A stretch of 64,000 nt of DNA, taken from positions 62,001 to 126,000 of the forward strand of contig UBQX01000004.1 of the NCBI GenBank assembly GCA_900467685.1, in the 5' to 3' direction. The notes under the pieces are model-generated. The model was not told where the DNA came from. It did not search any database and worked only from the letters and a program-made list of their open reading frames with translations. This DNA is from Hyphomicrobiales bacterium. GTDB taxonomy: Bacteria > Pseudomonadota > Alphaproteobacteria > Rhizobiales > Rhizobiaceae. Shown in pieces: positions 6,486 to 14,239 of this stretch. Position 1 is the first letter of the stretch. The number at the start of each line of letters is the position of its first letter. A program made the translations under genes and the position numbers.

Positions 6486-7449
6486 ACGCACCAACATTGC
6501 GTGGTGCGATGCCACGGTGAATTTCTGGTGGGGCTGCACCAAGGTCTCCCCCGGTTGCGACAACTGCTATGCGGAAGAGTGGAACGCCTTCCGGGGCAAC
6601 GGCATGTGGGGGCCCGGCGCGCCGCGGCGCGAGATCATGGGCGCGCCGGCGCTGATGGCAAAGCTGCAGCGGCAGGCGGCGGCATTCCGCGCGGAACACG
6701 GTCGGCCGATGCTGGTGTTCTGCCAGTCCATGTCCGACACCTTCGACAATGAGGTCGACGATGCCTGGCGCGAGCGCATGTGGGCGGCGATCGAGGCCGC
6801 GCCGGATCTGCGCATCATGATGCTGACCAAGCGCGGCGTGAACGTGCCGAAAATGGTTCCGGCATCATGGCGCGAGAAATGGCCGGCACATGTCGGCCTG
6901 ATGCAGAGCATCTGCACCCAGCGCGAGGCCAACCGCGAGATTGTCCGCCTGCTGGAGATGAAGCGCGATTTTGAAATTCCGTGGTGCGGTGTTTCCATGG
7001 AACCGCTGCTGGAGATGGTGGACATTCGCACACTGCGGATTTCCGGAAACCTTCACCTCGATGCGGCCACGGGTCAGATCATCGCTCTGCGGCGCAATCA
7101 GCCCGCGCGGCAAGCAGCCGATGTGCTTACCCACCTCGATTTCGTGATTGTCGGCGGCGAGAGCGGCAAGAATGCTCGTCCTATGCACCCCGCATGGGAG
7201 GAGCGCATTCGCCGGCAGCTGCAGGGCACCGGCGTGGCCTATTTCTTCAAGCAATGGGGCCACTTCGTCCCGGATTACGAATTCACCGGCCTCGGCGATT
7301 TCGAGGCCGTCACCATCGAGCGCGATAACAACCCCTTCGCCATGGTCAAGCTCGACCGCGTCACCATGCTCAAGGTCGGCAAGGACAAGTCCGGCGATCG
7401 GATACGCGGCGAGCGCTATCAGGCATATCCGGAGGCTCTCCTGAAATGA
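6478..7449 (+). CDS. Phage Gp37/Gp68 family protein (DUF5131)
   Basis: A 323-residue protein carrying the hallmark Cys cluster WGCTKVSPGCDNCYAE (residues about 19-34), then a MSDTFD segment, a MLTKR segment and a VGGESGKNARPM segment. These are the conserved blocks of the Gp37/Gp68 (DUF5131) family found in many phages and mobile elements. Its three-Cys N-terminus resembles radical-SAM-type iron-sulfur sites, but no activity is established for this copy. It overlaps the HD hydrolase gene by 8 bases and the next small gene by ATGA. Family call is firm; function is open. Confidence 0.88.
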   Translation: MAERTNIAWCDATVNFWWGCTKVSPGCDNCYAEEWNAFRGNGMWGPGAPRREIMGAPALMAKLQRQAAAFRAEHGRPMLVFCQSMSDTFDNEVDDAWRERMWAAIEAAPDLRIMMLTKRGVNVPKMVPASWREKWPAHVGLMQSICTQREANREIVRLLEMKRDFEIPWCGVSMEPLLEMVDIRTLRISGNLHLDAATGQIIALRRNQPARQAADVLTHLDFVIVGGESGKNARPMHPAWEERIRRQLQGTGVAYFFKQWGHFVPDYEFTGLGDFEAVTIERDNNPFAMVKLDRVTMLKVGKDKSGDRIRGERYQAYPEALLK

Positions 7450-7649
7450 CTGATACCCCCAACGCCCCCACCGAACCAGACGTCGTCGGCGAGCTCATCA
7501 AGCTCGGCCGCAAGCTGTCCGATGCCGTCGAGTATGACGTCAACGGCATGAACGGGAAGGGCGGCAACGGCGGCCTGGTGTCGAACGAGACGATCAAGGC
7601 CAACGGCAATTTCGTCCGCCTGTTGAACAAGATCGGAGCATCACAATGA
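7446..7649 (+). CDS. Small hypothetical phage protein (67 aa)
   Basis: Short acidic-basic protein coupled by ATGA to the DUF5131 gene and by ATGA to the next gene. It has a helical N-terminal half and a Gly/Asn-rich middle (GMNGKGGNGG). No family recognised. The overlaps at both ends support it as a translated gene. Confidence 0.55.
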   Translation: MTDTPNAPTEPDVVGELIKLGRKLSDAVEYDVNGMNGKGGNGGLVSNETIKANGNFVRLLNKIGASQ

Positions 7650-8251
7650 GCGAAGAGAACATCACCCGCATGTCAATCGCTGAGATCAACGCCAAGATAG
7701 CCGCCGGCGGCGATCGTACCGATTGGACGCGCGTCGATGCCCTGACCGACGAACAGATCGAAGCGGCCATGCGTGACGATCCGGATTGGAAGGATCACAT
7801 TGACGAGGATTGGTCGGGTGCGCAGTTGGTCATTCCGCAGAACATAGTTGAAGGGATGCCCAAGGAGGAGTTGCTGAAGCTTTGCTACGAACTCCAGAAA
7901 TCGGTGGTCCATTTCGAAAAACGCATGAATGAGATCGCGGCAGAGCGAAATACTCTCTGGAACGAACTCAAGGCCACCTCGGATCTAGTAGAGCAGGCGA
8001 GAAGCATCCAGATCAAGCCGATCGACTGGAAAACCGATGGCCGCTCCATGTGGGAGGATGCGGATTTCCCCCGCTACGATCTCTATCGAACCGGCTCGGG
8101 CGGATACTGGCTCGCCTACGCAGATCGCACTATTCGCTACTCCCCGAACGAAAGGGACTTCCCGAGCGAAGACGCTGCGAAGGCTGCTGCACAAGCGCAC
8201 AAAGAAAAGCGGATACGTGCCGAAATAGCTTTCGAAGGCGGTGCAGCATGA
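7646..8251 (+). CDS. Hypothetical prophage protein with central coiled coil (201 aa)
   Basis: Acidic, mostly helical protein. Residues about 70-115 (from EELLKLCYELQKSVVHFEKR onward) form a probable coiled coil. The C-terminal third contains a YDLYRTGSGGYWLAYADRTI segment like a small beta-rich domain, ending in an Ala/Lys helix. Starts and ends with ATGA overlaps in the array. Family and function not recognised; no membrane or export signal. Confidence 0.6.
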   Translation: MSEENITRMSIAEINAKIAAGGDRTDWTRVDALTDEQIEAAMRDDPDWKDHIDEDWSGAQLVIPQNIVEGMPKEELLKLCYELQKSVVHFEKRMNEIAAERNTLWNELKATSDLVEQARSIQIKPIDWKTDGRSMWEDADFPRYDLYRTGSGGYWLAYADRTIRYSPNERDFPSEDAAKAAAQAHKEKRIRAEIAFEGGAA

Positions 8252-8535
8252 CCAGCGCCAAACCCTGCACCCATCTCAACTTCGCCGCGAACGTCAACGT
8301 GGCGCGCCTTGAAGACTCCGGCCGGTTCATGGCCGAGGTCACCATCCACTGCACAGATTGCGGCGAAAAGTTTCAATTTATCGGCCTTGAGCCTGGCTTG
8401 AACCTCAACGGTGCTGCGGTCAGCGTCGACGGGCTCGAGGCCAATCTCGCCATCGCGCCGAATTCGCAGGCGATGTCCCCGCTGCAGAAGATGAGGGCCG
8501 GGATCTTGTACAACCCGGTGAGGACAGCCCCATGA
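8248..8535 (+). CDS. Small Cys/His phage protein (95 aa)
   Basis: N-terminal CTHLNF (Cys7, His9) and a later CTDCGEKF pair (around residues 34-37) give a Cys-x-His plus Cys-x-x-Cys arrangement suited to one zinc ion. The central strand pattern resembles a compact beta-rich zinc domain. ATGA-type coupling to the preceding gene and a 4-base overlap with the following gene. Rhizobial phage genomes commonly carry such proteins; function unknown. Confidence 0.65.
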   Translation: MTSAKPCTHLNFAANVNVARLEDSGRFMAEVTIHCTDCGEKFQFIGLEPGLNLNGAAVSVDGLEANLAIAPNSQAMSPLQKMRAGILYNPVRTAP

Positions 8536-8750
8536 GGATCATCGAGAAGCGCCGCGACTATTTCCGAGGAACGCACAAGGGTGCGGAAATCGAGATCGAG
8601 CGGGATCCGTGCCCAGGAGATCCAGAGCGGAAATTCTATATCCGCGTTCGCTGGAAAGATGGGGGGCTGCTTTATGACGGATGGACGCCAGAAGGCATCG
8701 GTACCATGGCCCAGGCGAAACGCGATGCAATTAAGGGAGCATGCCTATGA
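8532..8750 (+). CDS. Small hypothetical phage protein (72 aa)
   Basis: The product is basic and appears to be a small beta-strand domain (YFRGTHKGAEIEIERD, then KFYIRVRWKDGG) with a short C-terminal helix. No signal or membrane segment. It overlaps the previous gene by ATGA and the next small gene by ATGA. Not recognised. Confidence 0.55.
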   Translation: MRIIEKRRDYFRGTHKGAEIEIERDPCPGDPERKFYIRVRWKDGGLLYDGWTPEGIGTMAQAKRDAIKGACL

Positions 8751-8959
8751 ACGTTCGGAAGAACTGGCATCTCGACCTTCGCGACGTGGACGAACACACA
8801 GCTGCAAAAACCGCGTTCCCGAACGCGCTGCGATGGCGTTTTTGGATAGGCTTCATGTGGGGCGTTCTTTTCATGACAGCCATGAATATCGGCGACCTGC
8901 ATATCTGCGTTGGGGAGTGCGACAAGCGCGGGTTTTCGATCATGGATATGCTGGAATGA
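8747..8959 (+). CDS. Small single-span membrane protein (70 aa)
   Basis: The start at 8747 was chosen because it gives the ATGA overlap seen throughout this array; an ATG six bases upstream (8741) is an alternative. One hydrophobic segment at about residues 28-46 (RFWIGFMWGVLFMTAM) follows a charged N-terminus, and a short tail has two Cys. Probably an inner-membrane peptide. Function unknown. Confidence 0.5.
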   Translation: MNVRKNWHLDLRDVDEHTAAKTAFPNALRWRFWIGFMWGVLFMTAMNIGDLHICVGECDKRGFSIMDMLE

Positions 8960-9297
8960 CCGCCGCCCGCATCCCCTGCATCAACCCGGCATGCCGTCGC
9001 ACCGCCAGCAGTGAGCGATTGGGAGATTGCCGCTACATCGTCTGCCAGAAGTGCTGGAAGGTTCTTCCGGTCGCGACCCGCAAGCGTTTCCGTAAACTAC
9101 ACGCAGTCAGCCGGCGTCTTGACCGCCTCCATGCCAAACCAAAGTTCTGTGAGGGCAGAGGTGCACAATGGAGTCGGATCGACAGGCTCTATAATGCCGC
9201 ATGGGCGCGCATGGACGATTACCTCGCGGGCTTCTTTTCCGGCGAAAGCGGGCCTGATGGCCTCGAAGATTTTATGAAGGAGAACGGCATTGCCTGA
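8956..9297 (+). CDS. Zinc-finger-like phage protein (113 aa)
   Basis: The N-terminal 40 residues contain C-I-N-P-A-C (Cys8 and Cys13) and later CQKC (residues 30-33), a four-Cys zinc-ribbon pattern. The rest is strongly basic and helical (Arg/Lys-rich, with WSRIDRLYNAAWARMDDYL near the end), suggesting nucleic-acid binding. Coupled by ATGA overlap to the upstream membrane peptide gene; the next gene overlaps its 3' end by 8 bases if the TTG start at 9290 is used. Family not recognised. Confidence 0.62.
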   Translation: MTAARIPCINPACRRTASSERLGDCRYIVCQKCWKVLPVATRKRFRKLHAVSRRLDRLHAKPKFCEGRGAQWSRIDRLYNAAWARMDDYLAGFFSGESGPDGLEDFMKENGIA

Positions 9298-9994
9298 TAT
9301 GCGCGCACTGCTGAAATTGGCCTGCGATCTTCTTTCCGAAAACCGTGATGAAATCGCCGCGTCCTATCTGGTCGATGACAAACTCGTCTTCCGTGATCCC
9401 GTCGACGAAGCGGCGCGTGACCGTATCGAGGAGATCGACGAGTTCATCGCCAATGCAAAGGAAGCGCTGGTACCATCCGATCGGTCGGAAATCACCGAAG
9501 ACTGGCTCAAGGCCGTCGGCTTCAAGTGGCACGAGTTCGAGCGTCAGAGCGCGAAGCACTGGCTTCTTTGGTGCGGCGACACCGGCGGACGGACCGTCGC
9601 AATGGAAGATATCGGCGTCGAAGTCGCGCCGGCATGGTGGGCCGGCGGAGACGGCAGCCCGGTTGGGGATGTCGGCAAGTGGTATGTCTGGCTGCGCTGC
9701 GACGTGGCGGGCCGCTACAGCCGTTTCCTCCACGTTCGCCACATGCATCTGCAATCGGAATTGATCGCTCTCGTCGAGGCCTGCACCGGTCAGCGCTGGG
9801 ACAGCAACAACCACATTTTCGGATCGGTGCGCACTCCGGAGACTGCGGCGCGGATTCACGCCGAGAATGAGCGCATGGATATTCGCTTCCTTCGTGATGG
9901 CCACCGATGGCGGCCGAGCGAAACCGATCCGGCACGCGGGCGCCCGCTGATCGAGCACATGGAAAAGGCAATCGAAACAGGAAAGGCGAAGTGA
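9290..9994 (+). CDS. Hypothetical prophage protein (234 aa)
   Basis: Two starts are possible: TTG at 9290, which overlaps the upstream stop region, or ATG at 9299 just after it, giving MRALLKLACDLL. The N-terminal 55 residues are an acidic helical segment. The middle (residues about 85-160) is rich in Trp (LLWCGDTGGRT, WYVWLRCDVAGRY) and looks like a beta-rich fold. The C-terminus is charged. It overlaps the next gene by one base. No family recognised. Confidence 0.58.
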   Translation: MPDMRALLKLACDLLSENRDEIAASYLVDDKLVFRDPVDEAARDRIEEIDEFIANAKEALVPSDRSEITEDWLKAVGFKWHEFERQSAKHWLLWCGDTGGRTVAMEDIGVEVAPAWWAGGDGSPVGDVGKWYVWLRCDVAGRYSRFLHVRHMHLQSELIALVEACTGQRWDSNNHIFGSVRTPETAARIHAENERMDIRFLRDGHRWRPSETDPARGRPLIEHMEKAIETGKAK

Positions 9995-10332
9995 TGAGCG
10001 CATTTTCGGACGAATGGACACTCGAATTGTCGCTGACCAGCAGACGAGGTGAATGCTACAGGAAGTGTATCGACCTCGATCAGAAGGCGATATTTTCAGG
10101 AATGACACCTCGGCTGCGTGAGGAAATCTCGCTTTATGCAGAAGTCGGTGCGAGCCCAATCGGTATAGACGTCATGGTCGACTTGATGAAGAAGAGAGAA
10201 TTTCGCCGCGACCTTCTTGAGGCGGCCGCGCGCCAACTGGCTGGGCAGATGGCTGACTTCATGCAGGATATCGAAGGATGGCATGGTGTAGAGCGCGCCG
10301 AGAAGACGATCAGGGCAATGAAAGATGTCTAA
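9994..10332 (+). CDS. Hypothetical prophage protein (112 aa)
   Basis: Starts with ATG at the final base of the preceding stop. Largely helical with a charged surface and one Cys pair (GECYRKCIDLD). The C-terminal motif AEKTIRAMKDV is shared in form with the AATIRAMKDD end of the next gene's product, suggesting these short proteins derive from related phage gene ends. Function unknown. Confidence 0.55.
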   Translation: MSAFSDEWTLELSLTSRRGECYRKCIDLDQKAIFSGMTPRLREEISLYAEVGASPIGIDVMVDLMKKREFRRDLLEAAARQLAGQMADFMQDIEGWHGVERAEKTIRAMKDV

Positions 10333-10636
10333 GCGCCTCCGCAACACGCATCCGGCCGTTTGCGCGGCCGGCGTAGCACTTACTGACGCGAATGTGCCTC
10401 CGGATGTGCAGGAGCTTCTGCTTATCGGCAGTTTTTACGGTGACCGGCAGATCGCGCCTGGCGCTCTGGCCAGCGCCGTGACGTCCGCGCGTTCCGAAAC
10501 CCTCGAAGAGGTTGCGCGCTGGCACGACGCCCGGGCCGACTTCTATCTCTCGCGCCGCTGGACGAAGAAGGCGGCGATGCACCAGATTTCGGCGGCAACT
10601 ATCAGAGCGATGAAAGATGACCCGTCTGTCGGCTAA
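10325..10636 (+). CDS. Hypothetical prophage protein (103 aa)
   Basis: Helical, mildly basic protein. The segment DARADFYLSRRWTKKAAMHQ near the C-terminus is followed by a TIRAMKDD ending like that of the preceding protein. The 5' end overlaps the upstream gene by 8 bases and the 3' end overlaps the next gene by 20. No signal peptide, membrane segment or known motif. Confidence 0.55.
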   Translation: MSKRLRNTHPAVCAAGVALTDANVPPDVQELLLIGSFYGDRQIAPGALASAVTSARSETLEEVARWHDARADFYLSRRWTKKAAMHQISAATIRAMKDDPSVG

Positions 10637-10844
10637 AGATCGACTTGAGCGCGGCGACGTCCTGCACATGCAGATCCGCGACGGACGGCGCGAATGGTGG
10701 TTCGAGTGCCCATACCAGCAGGTGAAGGATCGGGACGTCTGGGATTTCCGCCTGCAGCGGCGACTGGTAGAGTGTGGCGATAGCCTTTTCGGCATGCGGA
10801 ACAATTCGCAGTCATGGATGCTGGCGAAGGAAGCCGTTCAGTGA
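10617..10844 (+). CDS. Small hypothetical phage protein (75 aa)
   Basis: Starts with ATG inside the end of the preceding gene. Product is basic with a Trp/Phe-rich centre (REWWFECPYQQVKDRDVWDF) and two Cys. It is the last gene of the tightly overlapping array; a 39-base gap follows. Not recognised. Confidence 0.5.
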   Translation: MTRLSAKDRLERGDVLHMQIRDGRREWWFECPYQQVKDRDVWDFRLQRRLVECGDSLFGMRNNSQSWMLAKEAVQ

Positions 10845-10883
10845 AATGTAGGCGGTTCCTCAATCGCCGATTAGGATGGTGAA

Positions 10884-11078
10884 TTGGTAAACAATCGTGA
10901 AAAAGTGGACGCATTGAAAGAGGCAGAGACCGCTATCTCTGATCTTCTGCAGTCTGATTCTCCCGGCGAGTATAATCAGGGCATCCTAGATGCGCTGAAA
11001 CTAATTGCTGAAATTATCGAGAAAGAATCTTCCGCGGACCCTGCAGAAGTTCCGCCGCCGCCGGCGCGTCTTTCATAA
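10884..11078 (+). CDS. Possible small protein at end of array (64 aa)
   Basis: Open frame from a TTG start with no strong ribosome-binding site. The product is acidic and helical (VDALKEAETAISDLLQSD, then a LKLIAEIIEKE segment) with a Pro-rich tail. The Pro-rich tail is read from DNA that is also the 3' end of the integrase gene on the other strand (65-base overlap). The helical portion before that overlap looks like real coding sequence; the tail may be read-through into antisense. Confidence 0.42.
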   Translation: MVNNREKVDALKEAETAISDLLQSDSPGEYNQGILDALKLIAEIIEKESSADPAEVPPPPARLS

Positions 11079-12270
11079 TCAGGTCAGCCCAGATTTGCGC
11101 GAGCTCGGCGCGCCGGGCCATGTGCTCGGCCCGGTTATACGCGCTCTCCACCTTGTCTTTCGGCGTATGCGCCAACATGCGGTCAATGACGGCACGATCG
11201 GCCGGGAACCGCTCGTTCATGATCGTCGAGAAGGTCGAGCGGAAGCCATGGGGCACATGCTTGTGGTGATAGCCGGCCCGGTTCAGCATATACCCCATGG
11301 CATTCTCGCTCATGGGCTTGTGCGAGTGACGCCCGTTCGGAAACAGGAAAGGGCCTCGGCCGGTCAGTGAGCGTAGCGCCCTCAATGTCTCAGTCGCCTG
11401 CGTTGAAAGGTGCACCACATGATCGCGCTTCTCGTCGCTTTTCAGATCCTTCCGCATCTTCATGCGCGCGGCCGGAATGACCCATTCCGTTTGACCTTCG
11501 TCGATACCGTCAAGTTCAAGCCATGGCGTCGTGGCGATAGTGCCAGGGCGGACGGCTGTGAGCGCCGTGAAGCGCAGCGCCAGCTTTGTGACCGGGTGGC
11601 CAGGCGTGGCCTCTACAGCGCGCAGCATCTTGCGGGCCTCGTCAAGGTCGGTGATTGCCGGCTGCCGGCCTTTCACCAGGGGGGCCATCGCCCCGGCGAT
11701 CATGGAGGCCGGATCTGTCGTCGCGCGACCCGAGGCGATCGCATAGACGAACACCGCTGAAATTCGTTGCCGCACGCGGCGCGCGGTCTCGATTGATCCT
11801 CGGCTTTCGATCATCCGGACAACGGCCAAAACCTGCGGCGCATCGATCTGCCCCGGCAGCATTTCGCCGATGATCGGAAACACCTCGTCCTCAAGCGAAT
11901 CGAGAACGTCCTTGGCGTGGCGCTCGACCCATTGCGGCTTCTGCAGCGCGTGCCATTCCCGCGCAATATCCGCAAAGGTCTCACCCTCCTTGCGGCGACC
12001 GATGACCTTCTCCACTTTCTTGATCGCCGCCGGGTCTTTCCCGTCGCGCAGGTGTTTCTTGGCGATGTCGCGCTCGGCACGCGCGTCCGCAAGCGACATG
12101 TCCGGATAATGCCCCAGCGTCAGCAGCTTCTCGCGGCCAGCGAAGCGATAGCGCCAGCGCCATATCTTAGATCCGGCCGGTGTGATATGAAGATGGAGCC
12201 CGCCGGCGTCCGTCAGCTTTATAGGCTTGTCGCCTGGCTTCGTTTTTCTGATCTGTGTGTCGGTCAGCAC
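11014..12270 (-). CDS. int: P4-type tyrosine integrase
   Basis: A 418-residue site-specific recombinase that would integrate and excise the element at tRNA-Ser. Residues 1-90 form the N-terminal arm-binding domain (DUF4102 type: LTDAGGLHLHITPAGSKIWR, then LGHYPDMSLADAR). Residues 95-195 form the core-binding SAM-like domain. Residues about 205-400 are catalytic, with Arg241 (TAVRPG), His341-x-x-Arg344 (HGFRS), His368 (MLAH) and nucleophile Tyr378 (AYNR); a Lys near 271 is in position for the beta-hairpin lysine. All expected residues are present, so it is probably active. Its start faces the tRNA, with TACCCGC repeats in between. Confidence 0.95.
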   Translation of the reverse strand: MLTDTQIRKTKPGDKPIKLTDAGGLHLHITPAGSKIWRWRYRFAGREKLLTLGHYPDMSLADARAERDIAKKHLRDGKDPAAIKKVEKVIGRRKEGETFADIAREWHALQKPQWVERHAKDVLDSLEDEVFPIIGEMLPGQIDAPQVLAVVRMIESRGSIETARRVRQRISAVFVYAIASGRATTDPASMIAGAMAPLVKGRQPAITDLDEARKMLRAVEATPGHPVTKLALRFTALTAVRPGTIATTPWLELDGIDEGQTEWVIPAARMKMRKDLKSDEKRDHVVHLSTQATETLRALRSLTGRGPFLFPNGRHSHKPMSENAMGYMLNRAGYHHKHVPHGFRSTFSTIMNERFPADRAVIDRMLAHTPKDKVESAYNRAEHMARRAELAQIWADLIMKDAPAAAELLQGPRKILSR

Positions 12271-12283
12271 GTTGCGTTCTCGA

Positions 12284-12323
12284 TACCCGCTTTTTGTTGA
12301 GCGATACCCGCAGATGTACCCGC
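12284..12323. repeat. Three TACCCGC repeats, possible integrase arm sites
   Basis: TACCCGC occurs at 12284-12290, 12305-12311 and 12317-12323. The first two are within GCGATACCCGC-like contexts and the first and third are followed by a run of T. They lie between the integrase start and the tRNA 3' end, where arm-type binding sites for a P4-type integrase would be expected. Binding is inferred only from position and repetition. Confidence 0.5.
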
Positions 12324-12436
12324 TTTTGCGTGGCCTTGGGTGACATTCGTTGGCAATCTATGTCACAAGAGAGACAGCAAAAATCCCTGAAAATCAAGGT
12401 CTGTGGCAAAGGGAGGCATGCTTTGACAATAGTGGC

Positions 12437-12526
12437 TGGCGGACAGAGAGGGATTCGAACCCTCGGTACGCTTTCACGTACACACGCGTTCCAGGCGTGC
12501 GCCTTAAACCACTCGGCCACCTGTCC
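12437..12526 (-). tRNA. tRNA-Ser (anticodon GGA)
   Basis: The minus strand reads GGACAGGTGGCCGAG at the 5' end and a TTCGAATC T-loop near the 3' end, with CCA encoded at 12439-12437. The acceptor stem GGACAGG pairs with UCUGUCC with one G-U pair. A long variable arm is present (GTACGTGAAAGCGTAC). The anticodon GGA is at 12492-12490. These are standard class II serine tRNA features. The 3' half faces the integrase and is the probable attachment site of the prophage. Confidence 0.96.
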
Positions 12527-12966
12527 TTGCCTTGTTCCGCCGTGGTTTGGTTCGGCGGATGCAGGGAGATTGCCTAAGCGGTAATTCCCTTGGTCTTGCG
12601 CCGTCGACAATACTGTCATCGGCAGGCCGGGCGGATATATACCGATAGAATCGAAAGGATCAACTGCTTTCTTCCGAAAAAGTTGTGGCTGTGTGACAGT
12701 CGGGGCCGATGGGCGAAACTGTGCGACGGTGATGTAGCAGAACCATTGCGAAGAAAGGCCCCACGGGCGGAGAGGCGGCGGTCACGCCTGAAATGACGAA
12801 GACGTGATGTGGTAGCCATTGTTGTTGCGGCCCCGGCTTTCTATTTATGGGACAAGTCGATAAGGTGGACCGACTTGAGCGCGTGGCCGGGAGGAGATTC
12901 AACCGGTTTTGGGGGCGCTTGGGCGGGTTGAGACGTCAATAGCCATTGTGAATGAGATAGAAGGTC
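12527..12966. other. Intergenic region upstream of tRNA-Ser and the membrane protein gene
   Basis: About 440 bases with no supportable gene. It must hold the tRNA-Ser promoter (reading leftward) and the promoter of the gene at 12967. A short inverted repeat, TCCGCCG at 12536-12542 and CGGCGGA at 12553-12559, lies just beyond the tRNA 5' end. Open frames here lack ribosome-binding sites and coding character. Confidence 0.5.
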
Positions 12967-13284
12967 ATGCGCTTCCTGCTGCGCTTGTTCAGCGTGTTCT
13001 TTCTGGCCGCGGCCGTGGTCGCCGGCACTGCGGATACGATCCAGTCGTTCGCCGCCGATACGCCGGTCATGACGCCGGGTCTGACGGTGGTGGAGTTCGT
13101 GGCGCCAAAGGCCCTTGAAAAGGCGGAAGCCTATGTCGGAGGCATGCCCGACGGCGCTCGGCTGCAGGACATGTTGCTGAGCCTGTTCGACCAGCCGGCT
13201 TTCGCGCTGTTCCTCGGGCTGGCGCTGATCTTCTGGATACTCGGCTACAAGCGCAAGAAGCCGGCCGGACGCTTCGCGGCCTGA
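12967..13284 (+). CDS. Hypothetical membrane protein (105 aa)
   Basis: The product has a hydrophobic N-terminal segment (residues 4-22), a soluble region of about 50 residues, and a second membrane helix (residues about 76-95, FALFLGLALIFWILGY) followed by a basic RKK tail. This two-helix topology with an external middle loop is a recurring small rhizobial envelope protein. An AGAAGG ribosome-binding site precedes the ATG. First host-type gene after the prophage. Function unknown. Confidence 0.75.
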   Translation: MRFLLRLFSVFFLAAAVVAGTADTIQSFAADTPVMTPGLTVVEFVAPKALEKAEAYVGGMPDGARLQDMLLSLFDQPAFALFLGLALIFWILGYKRKKPAGRFAA

Positions 13285-13369
13285 GACGCTTGAGATGACA
13301 CCTTGTCGCGTCTCTCATTCCACCTTCGTGAGAAGGTGAGTCCCGTTCCCTCGTGTAAAGGAGATGACC

Positions 13370-14020
13370 ATGTTCCTGACCGATCTGATGAACAAGAAAA
13401 CCGTCATGCCCGATCCGGCGCGTGCGCTGCCCGGCCGGCCGGAGCCGATCCCCACCTCGGAAACCCATTTCGTCAACGGACGCCCGCTGGCCGGTCCCTA
13501 TCCGGATGGCATGAAGCGCATCCTGCTCGGCATGGGCTGCTTCTGGGGCGCGGAACGCCACTTCTGGAAGATCCCCGGCGTCTGGGTGACGGCGGCCGGC
13601 TATGCCGGCGGTTTCACGCCCAACCCGACCTACCAGGAAACGGTCACGGGCCTGACGGGCCATGCCGAAGTCGTGCTGGTGGTCTACGATCCGAATGTCG
13701 TGAGCCTCAACGCCCTGCTGAAGTCCTTCTTCGAGGCCCATGATCCCACCCAGGGCATGCGCCAGGGCAATGATGTCGGGACGACCTATCGCTCTTCCAT
13801 CTACACCTATGACGATGCCGACCTGAAGGCGGCCTTTGCCGCGCGTGATGCGTTCCAGACGGCGCTGAAGGATGCCGGGGTACGCGCGGAGATCACCACC
13901 GAGATCGCGCCTGCAGGCGAACTCTATCTGGCCGAGGACTATCACCAGCAGTATCTGGCGAAGAACCCGGGCGGTTATTGCGGCCTGCGTGGCACCGGCG
14001 TAACCTGCGCTATTGATTGA
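13370..14020 (+). CDS. msrA: Peptide methionine sulfoxide reductase MsrA
   Basis: A 216-residue enzyme that reduces methionine-S-sulfoxide in proteins, a repair step after oxidative damage. The catalytic motif [11 protein letters not shown] lies around residues 56-66, followed by [21 protein letters not shown] and the HDPTQ block, all diagnostic of MsrA. The start at 13370 sits six bases after AAAGGAG (13357-13363); an ATG at 13364 would directly abut that site and is less likely. The approximately 45-residue N-terminal extension before the catalytic domain is typical of the rhizobial long form. Followed by a strong terminator. Confidence 0.96.
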   Translation: MFLTDLMNKKTVMPDPARALPGRPEPIPTSETHFVNGRPLAGPYPDGMKRILLGMGCFWGAERHFWKIPGVWVTAAGYAGGFTPNPTYQETVTGLTGHAEVVLVVYDPNVVSLNALLKSFFEAHDPTQGMRQGNDVGTTYRSSIYTYDDADLKAAFAARDAFQTALKDAGVRAEITTEIAPAGELYLAEDYHQQYLAKNPGGYCGLRGTGVTCAID

Positions 14021-14040
14021 GGGTTTGCTAATCTGAACAG

Positions 14041-14088
14041 GGGTACGGAGGCGCCATCCCGGTGGCCGCAACCGTACCCAATTTTTTT
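14041..14088 (+). terminator. Rho-independent terminator after msrA
   Basis: GGGTACGG at 14041-14048 pairs with CCGTACCC at 14072-14079, with inner complementarity (GGCGCCA with TGGCC), and is followed by a seven-base T run ending at 14088. It sits 20 bases after the msrA stop and separates it from the nucleoside transport operon. Confidence 0.88.
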
Positions 14089-14239
14089 GACCGCTTGAGA
14101 AATTTTTGATGAATTTTGTTTTTCGGCATGCAAGGATGCCGCGAGCATGGTCCTTCTAGAGGGGAGGCCGGCGTTCCGCGGCCTTGCAGTGGAAGGGCAG
14201 CGGAAAGACCCGAAACATCAGAAAACAGGGCTTTCAAAA

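Larger units (their letters stand above)
1..12436. mobile_element. Right-hand portion of an integrated prophage
   Basis: The region begins inside a Cro-like gene and ends at tRNA-Ser. It contains a cleavable phage repressor with operator repeats, about twenty short overlapping plus-strand genes of phage type (GcrA-like, methyltransferase, Gp37/Gp68, HD hydrolase), and a tyrosine integrase pointing away from the tRNA. No structural, packaging or lysis genes are in view, so the rest of the element, including the other attachment site, must lie to the left of the window. The right limit is inferred from the integrase and tRNA arrangement and was not confirmed by finding the second att copy. A satellite or genomic island rather than a full phage cannot be excluded. 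Confidence 0.88.

Noticed and set aside
1-12436. CRISPR array or known defence island in the prophage region
   Set aside because: No repeat-spacer pattern or Cas, restriction endonuclease or other recognised defence nuclease was found; repeats are limited to the operators and the TACCCGC set.
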